Shown piece by piece: positions 1-8,900 of a stretch of 64,000 nucleotides of DNA. The position numbers and the translations under genes were made by a program. Where the stretch lies: contig JAEEWT010000003.1 of the NCBI GenBank assembly GCA_016287755.1, positions 180,193 to 244,192 of the forward strand, written 5' to 3'. The notes beneath the pieces are model-generated. The model saw only the letters and a list, made by a program, of their open reading frames with translations. It had not been told where the DNA came from and searched no databases. The first letter of the stretch is position 1, and every line of letters starts with the position of its first letter. The stretch is from Prevotella sp. Its GTDB lineage: Bacteria; Bacteroidota; Bacteroidia; Bacteroidales; Bacteroidaceae.

Positions 1-2
1 AA

Positions 3-596
3 CTGAGCGGTACCTCTGTGGCTCGTGACTTCGTTGAGATGCCTTCGCAGTTCAACGAGTCGTTTGCTGCTATCCCAGAGGTATTCGATCATTATGCCCG
101 TCATTACAAGACTGGAGAGCCCATGCCTGCCGATCTGAAGGAGCGTATGCTGAAGAGTATCAATTTCCAACCGTGCTATGCCCTGGGTGAGAATCTTGCT
201 GCCACCTGTGTCGATCTGGCTTGGCACATGCTCTCATCGAAGGATATCCCAACGGCTGAAAAGGCGATTGAGTTCGAGACAGAGTCGTTGCGTAAGGTGG
301 GACTTCTGAATCCTTTTATTCCAATTCCGCCACGCTATCACACTAGTTACTTCAATCATGTGTGGGGTGGTGGTTATGCAGCAGGTTACTATAGTTATCT
401 GTGGACAGAGGTGCTGGCTGACAACATTGCTGATGTCTTTGCAAAGCGTGGTCCGCTGCTTCCTGAAACGGGTCAGGACTTCCGCGATAAGATATTGAGT
501 CGGGGTAATACAGGCGACCTGATGCAGATGTTTACTGATTTTACTGGAATGAAGAGTCCCGATGTTTCCAGCTTACTCAGGGCAAGGGGATTATAA
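3..596 (+). CDS. dcp: Peptidyl-dipeptidase Dcp-like M3 metallopeptidase, C-terminal part (5' end outside window)
   Basis: The frame is open from the window edge (codons from base 3, LSGTSVARDF...), so the GTG start at 18 in the ORF track is an artefact of truncation. The visible ~197 residues match the C-terminal lobe of M3 zinc oligopeptidases. They include the motif VARDFVEMPSQ that follows the active-site helix in the Dcp/oligopeptidase A family, and the substrate-side region SYFNHVWGGGYAAGYYSYLW. The HExxH zinc motif would lie upstream of the window. Family members remove C-terminal dipeptides and act in peptide turnover; in Bacteroidota they are often periplasmic, but the N-terminus is not visible here, so location is unknown. 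The next gene starts 18 bp after the TAA. Confidence 0.9.
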   Translation: MSGTSVARDFVEMPSQFNESFAAIPEVFDHYARHYKTGEPMPADLKERMLKSINFQPCYALGENLAATCVDLAWHMLSSKDIPTAEKAIEFETESLRKVGLLNPFIPIPPRYHTSYFNHVWGGGYAAGYYSYLWTEVLADNIADVFAKRGPLLPETGQDFRDKILSRGNTGDLMQMFTDFTGMKSPDVSSLLRARGL

Positions 597-614
597 TATA
601 TATTTATAATAGGT

Positions 615-1838
615 ATGAAAAAACGTATATACTGCCTGTTGGCAATGATGGTGATGCTAAGCACTGCCATGGCGCAGAAACTGGTTCTTGTTGGTCGTTA
701 CGGTAAAGTCTGGAAGACGGAAAGCGTGTCTAACAAGAATAAGCCTAATGGTAACATGTTCCGACTTCGTCAGGATGTGCAGCGCACCGATCTGCCTCGG
801 GTGCCTGAGACCGAAGGCTTGGAGTTGTATATCTCGGAACCGATAGATATGGGATGGCTGGGGTTCTATAGACTGCCGACAAGTGACGATAACTATAACT
901 TCGTGGTGGTGATCTATAATAACGACCTGAAGCCGATACATGTGCTGAACCTGTGTGATATAGCCAACAACCGCTATTGCGAGGTGCAGGATGTGCGTTG
1001 GGATGCTGATAACCACAACCTGCTGTTCAATATGGCTTGTCCGAGTTATGCAGAGTTGATTAACGGTAAAGGCAGTAAACTTTATTGCTATAGCGTAGCC
1101 GACCAGCGTATTGTCTGGGAAACGGATTATCTGGTAAGCAATGATATCTTCATCCTCAATGATAAATATGTGTTCTGCTCGTATGGCTTTACCTCGGAGA
1201 AGAAGTTCCTGTATATGCTCGACAAGCTGACGGGTAAGGTATATAGTAAGCTTCCCATGGTGTATAAGGTGGAGTATATGGAGCTGCAGGAGGTGAACGG
1301 TAAGGAGATGCTCTATGTTGTTGATTACAATGACAATCTCTATACTTACAACATCAGTAAAGGACAGACTGCTGCGAGAAGCAGCGGCATGCAGAAACCG
1401 AAGGTATTCACGGTGGTCTATGCTACATCTAATGACGGTTTCCTGAATGTCAGGGCAGGGGCTTCAACCAAGTCGAAGGTCTTGACAAAGCTATATGGAC
1501 AGATGCATGGCCTTGGCTCAGGCGTATTACTGGAGAAGGGAAACACATGGAGTAAGATCAGTGTGGATCGTGTGACGGGCTGGGTATATAACAAATACCT
1601 GGGATCTCAGAACTGGTATGATGGCAGTGGCAAGACGGTCTTGATTGCCAATCGCGACAATATGCCTATCTATGGGGAGAACTATGTGGGTGAAGGCGAT
1701 GATCCAGTGTTCACTACTGTTCCTAAAGGAACTGTTATAGCCGACCAATATGATGAGCATGGCGACTACTATGAACTGAGGACAGGGCATGATTATCTGT
1801 TCATCAAGAAGAATGATGTGAGGATCGAGAAGAGATGA
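615..1838 (+). CDS. Secreted protein with SH3b domain
   Basis: 407 aa. A signal peptide is evident (KKR followed by a hydrophobic stretch ending at AMAQ, about residue 21). Residues ~40-240 form an unrecognised beta-rich region with propeller-like W and Y repeats. Residues ~265-335 read as a bacterial SH3 (SH3b) domain (DGFLNVRAG, then GWVYNKYLG), a module that often binds peptidoglycan peptides. The last ~75 residues may be a second degenerate SH3-like unit. The stop overlaps the start of the downstream S66 peptidase by ATGA, so the two are probably translationally coupled. Pairing of a wall-binding module with an LD-carboxypeptidase suggests a shared peptidoglycan role, which is inference. 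Confidence 0.7.
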   Translation: MKKRIYCLLAMMVMLSTAMAQKLVLVGRYGKVWKTESVSNKNKPNGNMFRLRQDVQRTDLPRVPETEGLELYISEPIDMGWLGFYRLPTSDDNYNFVVVIYNNDLKPIHVLNLCDIANNRYCEVQDVRWDADNHNLLFNMACPSYAELINGKGSKLYCYSVADQRIVWETDYLVSNDIFILNDKYVFCSYGFTSEKKFLYMLDKLTGKVYSKLPMVYKVEYMELQEVNGKEMLYVVDYNDNLYTYNISKGQTAARSSGMQKPKVFTVVYATSNDGFLNVRAGASTKSKVLTKLYGQMHGLGSGVLLEKGNTWSKISVDRVTGWVYNKYLGSQNWYDGSGKTVLIANRDNMPIYGENYVGEGDDPVFTTVPKGTVIADQYDEHGDYYELRTGHDYLFIKKNDVRIEKR

Positions 1839-2833
1839 GAAAGCAGGTAACCAGACTTCTCTTGATGGCATTGTTGACTTCAGTCACTTTATGTGTTGAG
1901 GCTCAACAAAGGATAGTGATGCCTACGCCTATGAAGACTGGTGATACCATTGCTGTAATCTCTCCATCGAGCGTTCCTGATTCTGCTACGGTGGCAAAAG
2001 GTTGCGCTACGCTTCGCTCATGGGGCTATGTGCCTGTGGTGGGAGCCCATGCGTTAAACAGTTATCATGGCTTTGCAGGAACGGCAGATGAACGGGCTGC
2101 AGATTTGCTATGGGCCTTGAGGGAACCTTCCGTCAAGGCCATCATCTGCAGTCGAGGGGGCGATGGTGCCGTACAAGTACTACAGCGCATTCCCTTAAAG
2201 GAGTTCCGTAATCATCCAAAGTGGATCATGGGGTTCAGTGATGTAACGGCTTTACATAGTGCTGAGGTTGCAGCGGGCGTGATGAGTATCCATAGTTCGA
2301 TGTGTGACGGCATCGCCATGAGAGGGGAACGCGACTCGGTGAATATGATTCTTCGTAAGCTGTTACAAGGTGAGCTTCCTACTTATCAGGCACCTGTCCA
2401 TCCCTTGAACCAACAAGGGGAGGCCTCAGGAATACTCGTTGGTGGTAACTTTTCTGTTTTCTGCGGTTTGGCTGGTTCGGAATATGATTTCCTGAACCGG
2501 GCGGATGAGGGTCTGATACTTTTCATTGAAGATACTGATGAGTCGATGACAAAGGTTGACCGGATGTTACATCAGTTAGAGATTCGTGGTGTTCTCTCTA
2601 AGCTCAATGGCATCATTGTAGGACATTTCTCCAAATACAAATCTCCAGAGAATGGTTTTGCTGATATGTACGAGATGCTTCACGAGTACTTACAGCACTA
2701 CCATATCCCTGTCTGCTATGATTTCCCCGTAGGTCATCATAGCGGCAAGAACTATCCGATGGTGGAAGGTTGTAGGGTGAATCTAAAAGTAGGGCAGGAT
2801 GGTACGCTGATTCAGTTCGTACATCCTGAATGA
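1835..2833 (+). CDS. LD-carboxypeptidase (peptidase family S66, LdcA/MccF type), exported
   Basis: 332 aa with an N-terminal signal peptide (cleavage likely after VEA, residue ~23). The S66 fold signatures are complete: GDTIAVISPSS at the start of the domain, RGGDGAV, the nucleophile elbow GFSD (Ser ~135), the acid in IEDTDES (Glu ~232) and the base in GHHSGKNYP (His ~301). S66 enzymes cleave the L-Lys/mDAP-D-Ala bond of murein tetrapeptides in recycling, or inactivate microcin C-like conjugates. LdcA of enterobacteria is cytoplasmic, so the signal peptide points to a periplasmic version here. It overlaps the upstream SH3b gene by ATGA and converges with the oxidoreductase gene 10 bp away. 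Confidence 0.88.
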   Translation: MRKQVTRLLLMALLTSVTLCVEAQQRIVMPTPMKTGDTIAVISPSSVPDSATVAKGCATLRSWGYVPVVGAHALNSYHGFAGTADERAADLLWALREPSVKAIICSRGGDGAVQVLQRIPLKEFRNHPKWIMGFSDVTALHSAEVAAGVMSIHSSMCDGIAMRGERDSVNMILRKLLQGELPTYQAPVHPLNQQGEASGILVGGNFSVFCGLAGSEYDFLNRADEGLILFIEDTDESMTKVDRMLHQLEIRGVLSKLNGIIVGHFSKYKSPENGFADMYEMLHEYLQHYHIPVCYDFPVGHHSGKNYPMVEGCRVNLKVGQDGTLIQFVHPE

Positions 2834-2842
2834 TGAGAGGAA

Positions 2843-3832
2843 TCAGAACTCATCGTCCATGGGGTAGTGTACGCCCCATTTCTTCCGGAAATCATCCATC
2901 AGCTGCATGATATAGAGCGTTTCCTCATGCGGCATTTCCCGAGGCTCCAGGAGTCCTTCAATCAGTGCTTCACGACAAGCTAAGAACTGATACTCATAGC
3001 CTGTGATCTGTTGTGGTACATGGATATCCTCTACGAACTCACGATCGTGGGTGTTCACGGTAATCTTCTGCGGATTATTGATATTGTCGATAATCAGATT
3101 CCCGTCGGTACCTGCAATCACACCGATGTTATCACCTACACAGGCAGCACTCGACTGCAGGTTACAAAGTAAGCCATCCTCGAGTACCAGACTGATGGCA
3201 TTCGTGAGATCCATGCCCGTTTTGCTCTTCACGCACTGACTCTCTATCTGAACAATGTTTGCAGGGAAGAACATACGCACGAAATTCAGGGCATAAACAC
3301 CTAAATCCAACAAGGCACCGCCACAGAGGTCGGCCCGCATGATACGAGGCTTATCGCCCATGGAATAGCCTAAGGTGGCTGTAACGAGTCGTGGTGTTCC
3401 AATGCGACCACTGCTGATCAGATCACGCACCATCTTGACCACTGGCTGATATCGTGTCCAGATGGCCTCAGCCAGGAACACCTTTCGTTCGTGAGCCAAT
3501 TGGATTATCTCTGCCGACTGTCGGTAGTTTGCCATGAAAGCCTTCTCCACCAGACAAGGTTTATCATTCAGCAATGCCTCTTTGGTCACATCAAAGTGGT
3601 GCGAATGAGGCGTGCCCACATATACAAGGTCGACCGCCTCATCCGCAATCAGTTCGCTATAGGAACCATACGCCTTCTTCACCTTCCATTGCTTGGCAAA
3701 AGCCTCAGCCTTCTCCAATGTACGTGAAGCAACGGCATAGCATTCACACTCAGTGAGTCCGTTTAACGTGATGGCTGCCTTCTCGGCAATCCATCCTGTT
3801 CCTATAATGCCTACACGCAGAATCTTCTCCAT
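2843..3832 (-). CDS. Gfo/Idh/MocA family NAD(P)-dependent oxidoreductase
   Basis: 329 aa from the start chosen here. The ORF track begins 29 codons earlier, but that part lies inside the upstream gene. The ATG at 3832 overlaps its stop as TAATG and is followed directly by the Rossmann strand ILRVGIIGTGWIAEK. The N-terminal half binds NAD(P) (GTGWIA); the Lys of the usual EKP motif is seen as VEKAF; the C-terminal half has CGGALLDLGVYALNF, typical of dihydrodiol-dehydrogenase-like members. No signal peptide is seen, so it is cytoplasmic. It is the last gene of the xylanase operon, which suggests oxidation or reduction of a released sugar or sugar acid. The actual substrate cannot be read from the sequence. 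Confidence 0.88.
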   Translation of the reverse strand: MEKILRVGIIGTGWIAEKAAITLNGLTECECYAVASRTLEKAEAFAKQWKVKKAYGSYSELIADEAVDLVYVGTPHSHHFDVTKEALLNDKPCLVEKAFMANYRQSAEIIQLAHERKVFLAEAIWTRYQPVVKMVRDLISSGRIGTPRLVTATLGYSMGDKPRIMRADLCGGALLDLGVYALNFVRMFFPANIVQIESQCVKSKTGMDLTNAISLVLEDGLLCNLQSSAACVGDNIGVIAGTDGNLIIDNINNPQKITVNTHDREFVEDIHVPQQITGYEYQFLACREALIEGLLEPREMPHEETLYIMQLMDDFRKKWGVHYPMDDEF

Positions 3833-4344
3833 TACTTTACTCTCCATACATTCAGTACGATACCTTGGAAGCCCTGTGAGAACGAGGGAGCGCAAAGGAA
3901 GAGAGAGTTGTTCAGCCACGCATACTTACTATCTGAGGGTGCCTCAAACTGAGGAGCACATCTGAAATAGAAAGACGGTCTGCCTTCTTCTGCTTGACCA
4001 GAGGCGATGATACCTCTGTTACGGATATGGATATAGATGCCATCATCGGTCTTGATGCTGTAGATGGCCTCAATCTCCGTACGTCCTCCATTTGCCAACT
4101 GATAGTCGGCTCCGCCATTCAGAATGGTTCCTTTGATGTTAGGACCCTCAAAGGTGCCGCCCGTAATGGGGATAACGGTACGACGGCCGTGTTGTGTCTC
4201 ACCGCAGGAGTAGGTTTCTCCCAAAGTTACTTTCAGTTGCATGACAAACTCCAGTTGAGGAGCGTCAGCACCCACCTGATTCTGTGCGCTGACATTCAGT
4301 ACGAATGCCAGCAGCACAGCGATCAATGTTATAGTCTTTTTCAT
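3832..4344 (-). CDS. DUF3237-family secreted protein
   Basis: 170 aa with a clear signal peptide (MKKTITLIAVLLAF...VSAQ, about 21 residues). The remainder matches my recollection of the DUF3237 beta-barrel-like family: LEFVMQLKVTLGE, the GRRTVIPITGGTFEGP segment, LNGGADYQ, and a later IHIRNRG motif. Function of the family is poorly known. The ATG directly follows the xylanase TAA with no spacer, and its own stop overlaps the oxidoreductase start (TAATG). All three genes are therefore likely coupled on one mRNA, and a role in xylan-derived sugar or ester handling in the periplasm is plausible but unproven. Confidence 0.78.
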   Translation of the reverse strand: MKKTITLIAVLLAFVLNVSAQNQVGADAPQLEFVMQLKVTLGETYSCGETQHGRRTVIPITGGTFEGPNIKGTILNGGADYQLANGGRTEIEAIYSIKTDDGIYIHIRNRGIIASGQAEEGRPSFYFRCAPQFEAPSDSKYAWLNNSLFLCAPSFSQGFQGIVLNVWRVK

Positions 4345-6972
4345 TTATTTATTGATGATTTTCTTACCGTTCTGGATGATGATGCCCTTATAGCTGTCGT
4401 TCACCTTACGTCCGAAGAGATCGTAGCTGCCCTGCTGTGAGGCTGCATCGTTATTGATATCAATGATACCAGTGGCTGTATTGGTGAACTGGATCTTGTC
4501 GATATTACAGTTAGAACCCGTAATAACGATACGAAGAATCTGCTCGCCGGCCTCCAATGGCTGACTAAGTGTTCCCTCTACCACTCTGTAGGTATCCCAG
4601 CTGTTACTACCGGTCTGAGGAACCTTGATGTCAGCCAGCTTCGTAATCTTACCGTTCTTATTCAGGTTGATAGAGAAGCCAGAGTTGTTGACACCAGAAG
4701 AGACGGTGGCCTTGAAGGAATAGTTTCCTGCTTCCTGTACATCGATGGTGTATTCCACCCATTCGCCAGTACTTGTATAACCGAGGGCCCTGCCGCCATT
4801 ACCGTTTACGATATCCACGCCTTCGCTGGCTCGGTAGTTGGCATCGCCTTGGTTCTGAGCATCGTTATCATGATAAGCAGCGCCTTCACCACCCTTGTCA
4901 TAATACTCAGTCTGAAGAGTTCCAGGAAGAGTAGCGGGCTTACCAGCTGTGAACGGCTCACGCTTGGCAGTCACTTTCATTGTATAGGATGCAGAATTAG
5001 AGCGACCTTCAGCATCTGTAGCGATAGCCATAACGGTAACTTTACCATTTCCTGTTGGTTCATATTCAACGGCGTAAGGAGCCTCCGTCAGCGTGGCAAC
5101 CAGCAGGTTGTTGATATATACCTTCACGTTATTGATGGTACTTGTCTTTGAAGAAGCATCCACTGTGATAGTGGCTTTCTCGCCTCCAAGAATCTCGGCA
5201 GGTGAATCAACAAAGCTAACACTGATATTCTCATCCTGTTCTTCTTTCTGGAACGCTATACTCTTGATATAGAAACCACCCTTGTCGATATTCAGACAGA
5301 TTCTATGTTGACCAGCAGTCAACGGCATCTTCAATTCTCCATGCATCACCTGGAAGTCAGTTGTACTACCTGTATTTGGCACTGCAATGAAATCAGAAAG
5401 ATACTTCAGTCCGTCGAGAGAATACTCTGCCAGGTGGAAGACACCAGATGAGCTTGTTGAGGCAACCTCAGCATCGAACGAATAGATGCCATCTTCCTTT
5501 ACGTCAACCGTATATTCCATCCAGCCGTCAGATTGCATGGATGATGTGGCAGTGCGAGATGCTTTGTTGTAAGAAACAGTCTGAGCACCTTTATCGAATT
5601 CAGTCACATTAATAGTACCAGGCAGTTCAACCGGAGTTCCATTGAAAGGCTCTCTCAGCTCGGTTGAATTGAGCACATTGAAGCGTGAGTAACGCTCGTA
5701 GGTAGAGCCATCGGTAGCTGTAATGACAGCCTTCAGTTCCTTCCATCCTGCTTCAGCATCTGCGGGAACAGCATATTCTGTGAGATAAGGAGCCTCTGTC
5801 AAGGTGGCAATCAGCTCTTCACCCACATAGAGGTCGATCTTCTCGATGGTCTTGGTGGCCATGCTTGCACGAAGCTTGATAGGCAGCTTGTCGCCTTTAG
5901 CCACATTCATATCTGCCGGTCGGATATAAACCGAAGCCTCTTTCTTCATTCCAGGGAACGGACTCTTGGCATTCTTAGCAGCATCACTTTGCATATACTC
6001 ACGCAACCAGGTCATGGCAGGACGGTCCTTACCGTTCTTGATGATACCCGAGTTATCCACCCAGGTGGCACCATGAATATATCCCCAGATGGTAACACCG
6101 GCACACTGTTCTGCTTCCCACATAATAGGGAAGATATTCTCATATTGCTTCTTTTGTTTATTGTCGTCAGCGACGTTGATATCCAACTCCGTGATATACA
6201 TCGGCATCTTCAATCCGTCATTCAGCGTTTTCATCGAGCTTTTCAGCTTATCCACGCTGATATCATCCACATCATGCGACTGGTTTCCATAGGCATCAAT
6301 GGGAGCTCCGAAATCACGCAGTGTTCTTACAAGTTCCAGATAGCTATTGGTGTCATGCTGGAAGGTGTTGAAGTCGTTGTAGATCAAGATAGCATCGGGA
6401 TAACGCTCATAAGCCATCTCAAAGGCTCTGATGAGCCAGTCGTAACCGGTTTTTCCACCACCGCCCAACGACTCCTTCATCAAGGGGTTGCCTTGCTGGT
6501 GCATACCTACGGCTTCGTTCACCACATCAATCATGGGCAACTCAGGATACTTTTTCTTTACGGCATCAAACCATGTGACAATGGCTTTATAGCGTTCGCT
6601 GATGGACATTCTGTTACTAAACCAATTGGGATACTGTGCTCCCCAAACGAAAGCATGGAACTTATAGGTGAACCCATATTTCTTAGCATAGTTGAAGGGA
6701 GTGTCGCATCCCCAGTTGAAGCTACCTCTTGTTCCTTCAACCGATCCCCACTTTGATTCGTTCTCAGGAGTTACTTGGTTCCAGAGCTTGTAATACGGAT
6801 CTACACCGCCTCCAGCATCCATCTGGTACCTTGTTGTGATGTTCCCAAGGAACTTATCAGGGTTAGACGACAACTGGGCATTGACTTTCATCGGAGAAAG
6901 GCAAGCCAACATGGTTACGTAACAAAGAGTTCTCTGTTTTCGAGAGCGTAGTAAGGTAGAAATTTTCATCAT
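4345..6972 (-). CDS. Secreted endo-1,4-beta-xylanase, GH10 with two Ig-like and two CBM6-like modules and a C-terminal sorting-like tail
   Basis: 875 aa. The signal peptide runs to about KVNAQ (residue 33). The GH10 barrel spans ~38-335, with acid/base Glu ~153 in DVVNEAV and nucleophile Glu ~262 in ITELDI, so the enzyme should hydrolyse xylan backbones with retention. An Ig-like linker (~345-435), a CBM6-like module (~445-575, YTVDVKEDGIYSF), a second Ig-like domain and a second CBM6-like module (~670-810, WVEYTIDVQEAGNYSF) follow. The last residues (YDLFGRKV...GIIIQNGKKIINK) resemble the type A tail of type IX-exported Bacteroidota proteins, implying secretion or surface display. It is the first gene of a three-gene operon. 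Confidence 0.95.
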   Translation of the reverse strand: MMKISTLLRSRKQRTLCYVTMLACLSPMKVNAQLSSNPDKFLGNITTRYQMDAGGGVDPYYKLWNQVTPENESKWGSVEGTRGSFNWGCDTPFNYAKKYGFTYKFHAFVWGAQYPNWFSNRMSISERYKAIVTWFDAVKKKYPELPMIDVVNEAVGMHQQGNPLMKESLGGGGKTGYDWLIRAFEMAYERYPDAILIYNDFNTFQHDTNSYLELVRTLRDFGAPIDAYGNQSHDVDDISVDKLKSSMKTLNDGLKMPMYITELDINVADDNKQKKQYENIFPIMWEAEQCAGVTIWGYIHGATWVDNSGIIKNGKDRPAMTWLREYMQSDAAKNAKSPFPGMKKEASVYIRPADMNVAKGDKLPIKLRASMATKTIEKIDLYVGEELIATLTEAPYLTEYAVPADAEAGWKELKAVITATDGSTYERYSRFNVLNSTELREPFNGTPVELPGTINVTEFDKGAQTVSYNKASRTATSSMQSDGWMEYTVDVKEDGIYSFDAEVASTSSSGVFHLAEYSLDGLKYLSDFIAVPNTGSTTDFQVMHGELKMPLTAGQHRICLNIDKGGFYIKSIAFQKEEQDENISVSFVDSPAEILGGEKATITVDASSKTSTINNVKVYINNLLVATLTEAPYAVEYEPTGNGKVTVMAIATDAEGRSNSASYTMKVTAKREPFTAGKPATLPGTLQTEYYDKGGEGAAYHDNDAQNQGDANYRASEGVDIVNGNGGRALGYTSTGEWVEYTIDVQEAGNYSFKATVSSGVNNSGFSINLNKNGKITKLADIKVPQTGSNSWDTYRVVEGTLSQPLEAGEQILRIVITGSNCNIDKIQFTNTATGIIDINNDAASQQGSYDLFGRKVNDSYKGIIIQNGKKIINK

Positions 6973-7014
6973 GTTGTTTTAAATGATAATTGTTAGTAAG
7001 TACATATTACGTTG

Positions 7015-7022
7015 CAAAGATA
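7015..7022 (-). promoter_or_regulatory. Probable -7 promoter box of the xylanase operon
   Basis: On the minus strand TATCTTTG (then C) matches the Bacteroidota -7 consensus TAnnTTTG and lies about 43 bp upstream of the xylanase ATG. A TTTG -33 box at the canonical distance is not obvious, so an activator may be needed. Confidence 0.55.
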
Positions 7023-7090
7023 TAAAAAACTTGTAATAGTTGTTTTGTAAATCGTAATAAAAATGTTATTCTGTGAATCATTTCTTACTG

Positions 7091-7109
7091 AAAAAGCCCG
7101 ATAACGGGC
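7091..7109 (-). terminator. Rho-independent-like terminator, minus strand
   Basis: A GCCCG-ATAA-CGGGC hairpin is followed on the minus strand by five T residues. It stands downstream of the CoA-transferase gene and just upstream of the xylanase promoter, so it may insulate the two minus-strand units. Confidence 0.55.
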
Positions 7110-7117
7110 ATACATGA

Positions 7118-7197
7118 TAAAAAAACTACGAGAGAATTCATGAGGAAGTGGCATACTTTCAGATGGAAAGTGCCATAGTTTCTCACAAATTCTCTCG
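7118..7197 (-). terminator. Large imperfect hairpin with T-run downstream of the CoA-transferase gene
   Basis: The outer arms CGAGAGAATT (7129-7138) and AATTCTCTCG (7188-7197) are perfectly complementary. Inside them TGGCA.. CTTTC pairs with GAAAG TGCCA, and TGAGGAA nearly pairs with TTTCTCA. On the minus strand the structure is followed by a run of seven Ts, so it can act as a terminator for the CoA-transferase mRNA. The inner TGGCACTTTC-type motif recurs near 20.4 and 32.8 kb. A further small palindrome (CGCCAC-TTG-GTGGCG) lies at 7217-7231. Confidence 0.55.
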
Positions 7198-7257
7198 AGA
7201 ATGATTCAGTAAGTGCGCCACTTGGTGGCGGCATCTTACTTGCTATGTTTTGCTAAC

Positions 7258-8763
7258 TTATTTTACGTACTCTGCAAAGTCGGTCAGCTTCATGTCGCCC
7301 TTGCGAGCCAATGTGTCGTGCATAGCGAAGGCGGCAGGCAGATTATGACGAGTCTGTCCCATCTTCGCAATCTTCAGGTAATCCCACAGCAGCTGCTTAT
7401 AGTCAGGATGAGCACAATTCTCGATGATCGTTTCTGCGCGCTGGATGGGACCCTTACCACGAAGGTCGGCCACACCCTGCTCGGTTACGATAATGTTCAC
7501 ATCGTGCTCTGAGCTGTCCTGATGTGAGACGAACGGAACGATGGAAGAGATGACACCGCCCTTGGCCACTGACGGACAAGTGAAGATGGACAGATAAGCG
7601 TTGCGGATGAAGTCGCCTGAACCGCCAATACCGTTCATCATCTTCGTTCCACTGATATGGGTGGAGTTCACATTTCCGTAGAGATCGGCCTCGATGGCAG
7701 TGTTGATAGCAATAACACCTAATCGGCGAATAATCTCAGGACTATTGGAGATCTCGCTTTGACGCAGGGTGAGGTGGTTCTTGAAGTAGTCCATATTGTC
7801 GTATACCTGCATCAAGCACTCGTTGCTTACTGTCAGAGAGCAGGCAGAAGCATCCTTTACACGACCGCTAAGCATCATGGCCACCACGCTGTCTTGCAGC
7901 ACTTCGGTGTAGATATTGAAGTCGGGTACGTGCTTATCCTGTCCAAGAGCGCCGAGGATGGCATTGGCTGTAGAACCCACACCACTCTGTAACGGAAGGA
8001 ATTCCTTGGGGATACGACCCTTGTGCATCTCCTCTACGAGGAACTCAGCTGTAAGGAAACCAATCTTATCAGTAACAGGATCTGAATCCTTGAAGGCGCG
8101 AGCCTCATCGGGGATATTGCATTCTACCACGCATACCACCTTCTCTTTCGGGATGGAAACGTATGGTACACCAATGCGATCGCTTACATGCTCAATGGGA
8201 ATAGCCTTGCGGTAAGGCGGATCGAGCGGTTCATATACATCATGGATGTGCTTTGCGTTCGGATTGTGGAAAGAGTTCAGCTCCAGAATCACATGCTTGG
8301 CCAGACGGGCAGCAGTAGGAGAGATACCACCTGCAGCAGTCAGGTATACATGATAGTCGTTACCTACTTCCTCAATGTCGCACACCTCAAGGATAGCCCA
8401 GTCAACATCTCCATAGAAGCCATAGCGAAGCTCCTGTGCCATATGGCTCAGGTGCAGGTCGTTATAGGGGATTTCACCCAAGTTGACATGCTTGCGGAAA
8501 TCAGGATTGGTGGTGTAGGGAGCACGATAAAGGATAGCCTGGGCATTGGCCAGGTCGCCATCAGTGCTCTGTCCTGTTGAGGCTCCGGTAAAGATAGCTA
8601 CTTTGAATTCCCTTCCAGCCTCATGTTCGGCAACGGCGATTTTTGCTAACTCCTTTGTAGTGGCTTTGGCAACACCAGCAGGTGTGAAGCCACTCATGGC
8701 GATATGGTCACCATTTTTAATCAGTGCTGCAGCTTCGGCAGCGGTCATACGTGTATAAGCCAT
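7258..8763 (-). CDS. Acetyl-CoA hydrolase/transferase family protein, probably succinyl-CoA:acetate CoA-transferase
   Basis: 501 aa when started at MAYTRMTAAEAA; the 13 residues before it in the ORF track fall between promoter and start. The sequence is typical of class I CoA-transferases of the Cat1/AarC group: an N-terminal domain with GDHIAMSGFTPAGVAK, a glycine-rich GVGSTANAILGAL loop, and YTEVLQDSVV, where the Glu is the likely covalent CoA-thioester residue. GSGDFIRNAY and IVTEQGVADLRG are also well conserved. In succinate-forming Bacteroidota such enzymes move CoA between succinate/propionate and acetate; substrate choice cannot be settled from sequence alone. The protein is cytoplasmic. 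The gene is monocistronic, with its own consensus promoter and downstream hairpin. Confidence 0.88.
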   Translation of the reverse strand: MAYTRMTAAEAAALIKNGDHIAMSGFTPAGVAKATTKELAKIAVAEHEAGREFKVAIFTGASTGQSTDGDLANAQAILYRAPYTTNPDFRKHVNLGEIPYNDLHLSHMAQELRYGFYGDVDWAILEVCDIEEVGNDYHVYLTAAGGISPTAARLAKHVILELNSFHNPNAKHIHDVYEPLDPPYRKAIPIEHVSDRIGVPYVSIPKEKVVCVVECNIPDEARAFKDSDPVTDKIGFLTAEFLVEEMHKGRIPKEFLPLQSGVGSTANAILGALGQDKHVPDFNIYTEVLQDSVVAMMLSGRVKDASACSLTVSNECLMQVYDNMDYFKNHLTLRQSEISNSPEIIRRLGVIAINTAIEADLYGNVNSTHISGTKMMNGIGGSGDFIRNAYLSIFTCPSVAKGGVISSIVPFVSHQDSSEHDVNIIVTEQGVADLRGKGPIQRAETIIENCAHPDYKQLLWDYLKIAKMGQTRHNLPAAFAMHDTLARKGDMKLTDFAEYVK

Positions 8764-8799
8764 GATCTGATAATAAAATTGTATATTGATTATTTGGTG

Positions 8800-8830
8800 C
8801 AAAGGTACTTCAAATCAGCGGGATTACAAA
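8800..8830 (-). promoter_or_regulatory. Consensus promoter of the CoA-transferase gene
   Basis: On the minus strand TTTG (8830-8827), a 19-nt spacer and TACCTTTG (8807-8800) form an exact Bacteroidota -33/-7 pair. The ATG is 37 bp downstream of the -7 box. Confidence 0.85.
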
Positions 8831-8900
8831 ATTTCTATATGTTTTTTTAGAATATCATGTCACAAATTCCGTTATATTACGTAATAAGGGTAAACAAGTC

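Noticed and set aside
5989-6756. 255-aa plus-strand ORF
   Set aside because: Antisense to the GH10 domain of the xylanase; no start context or domain.
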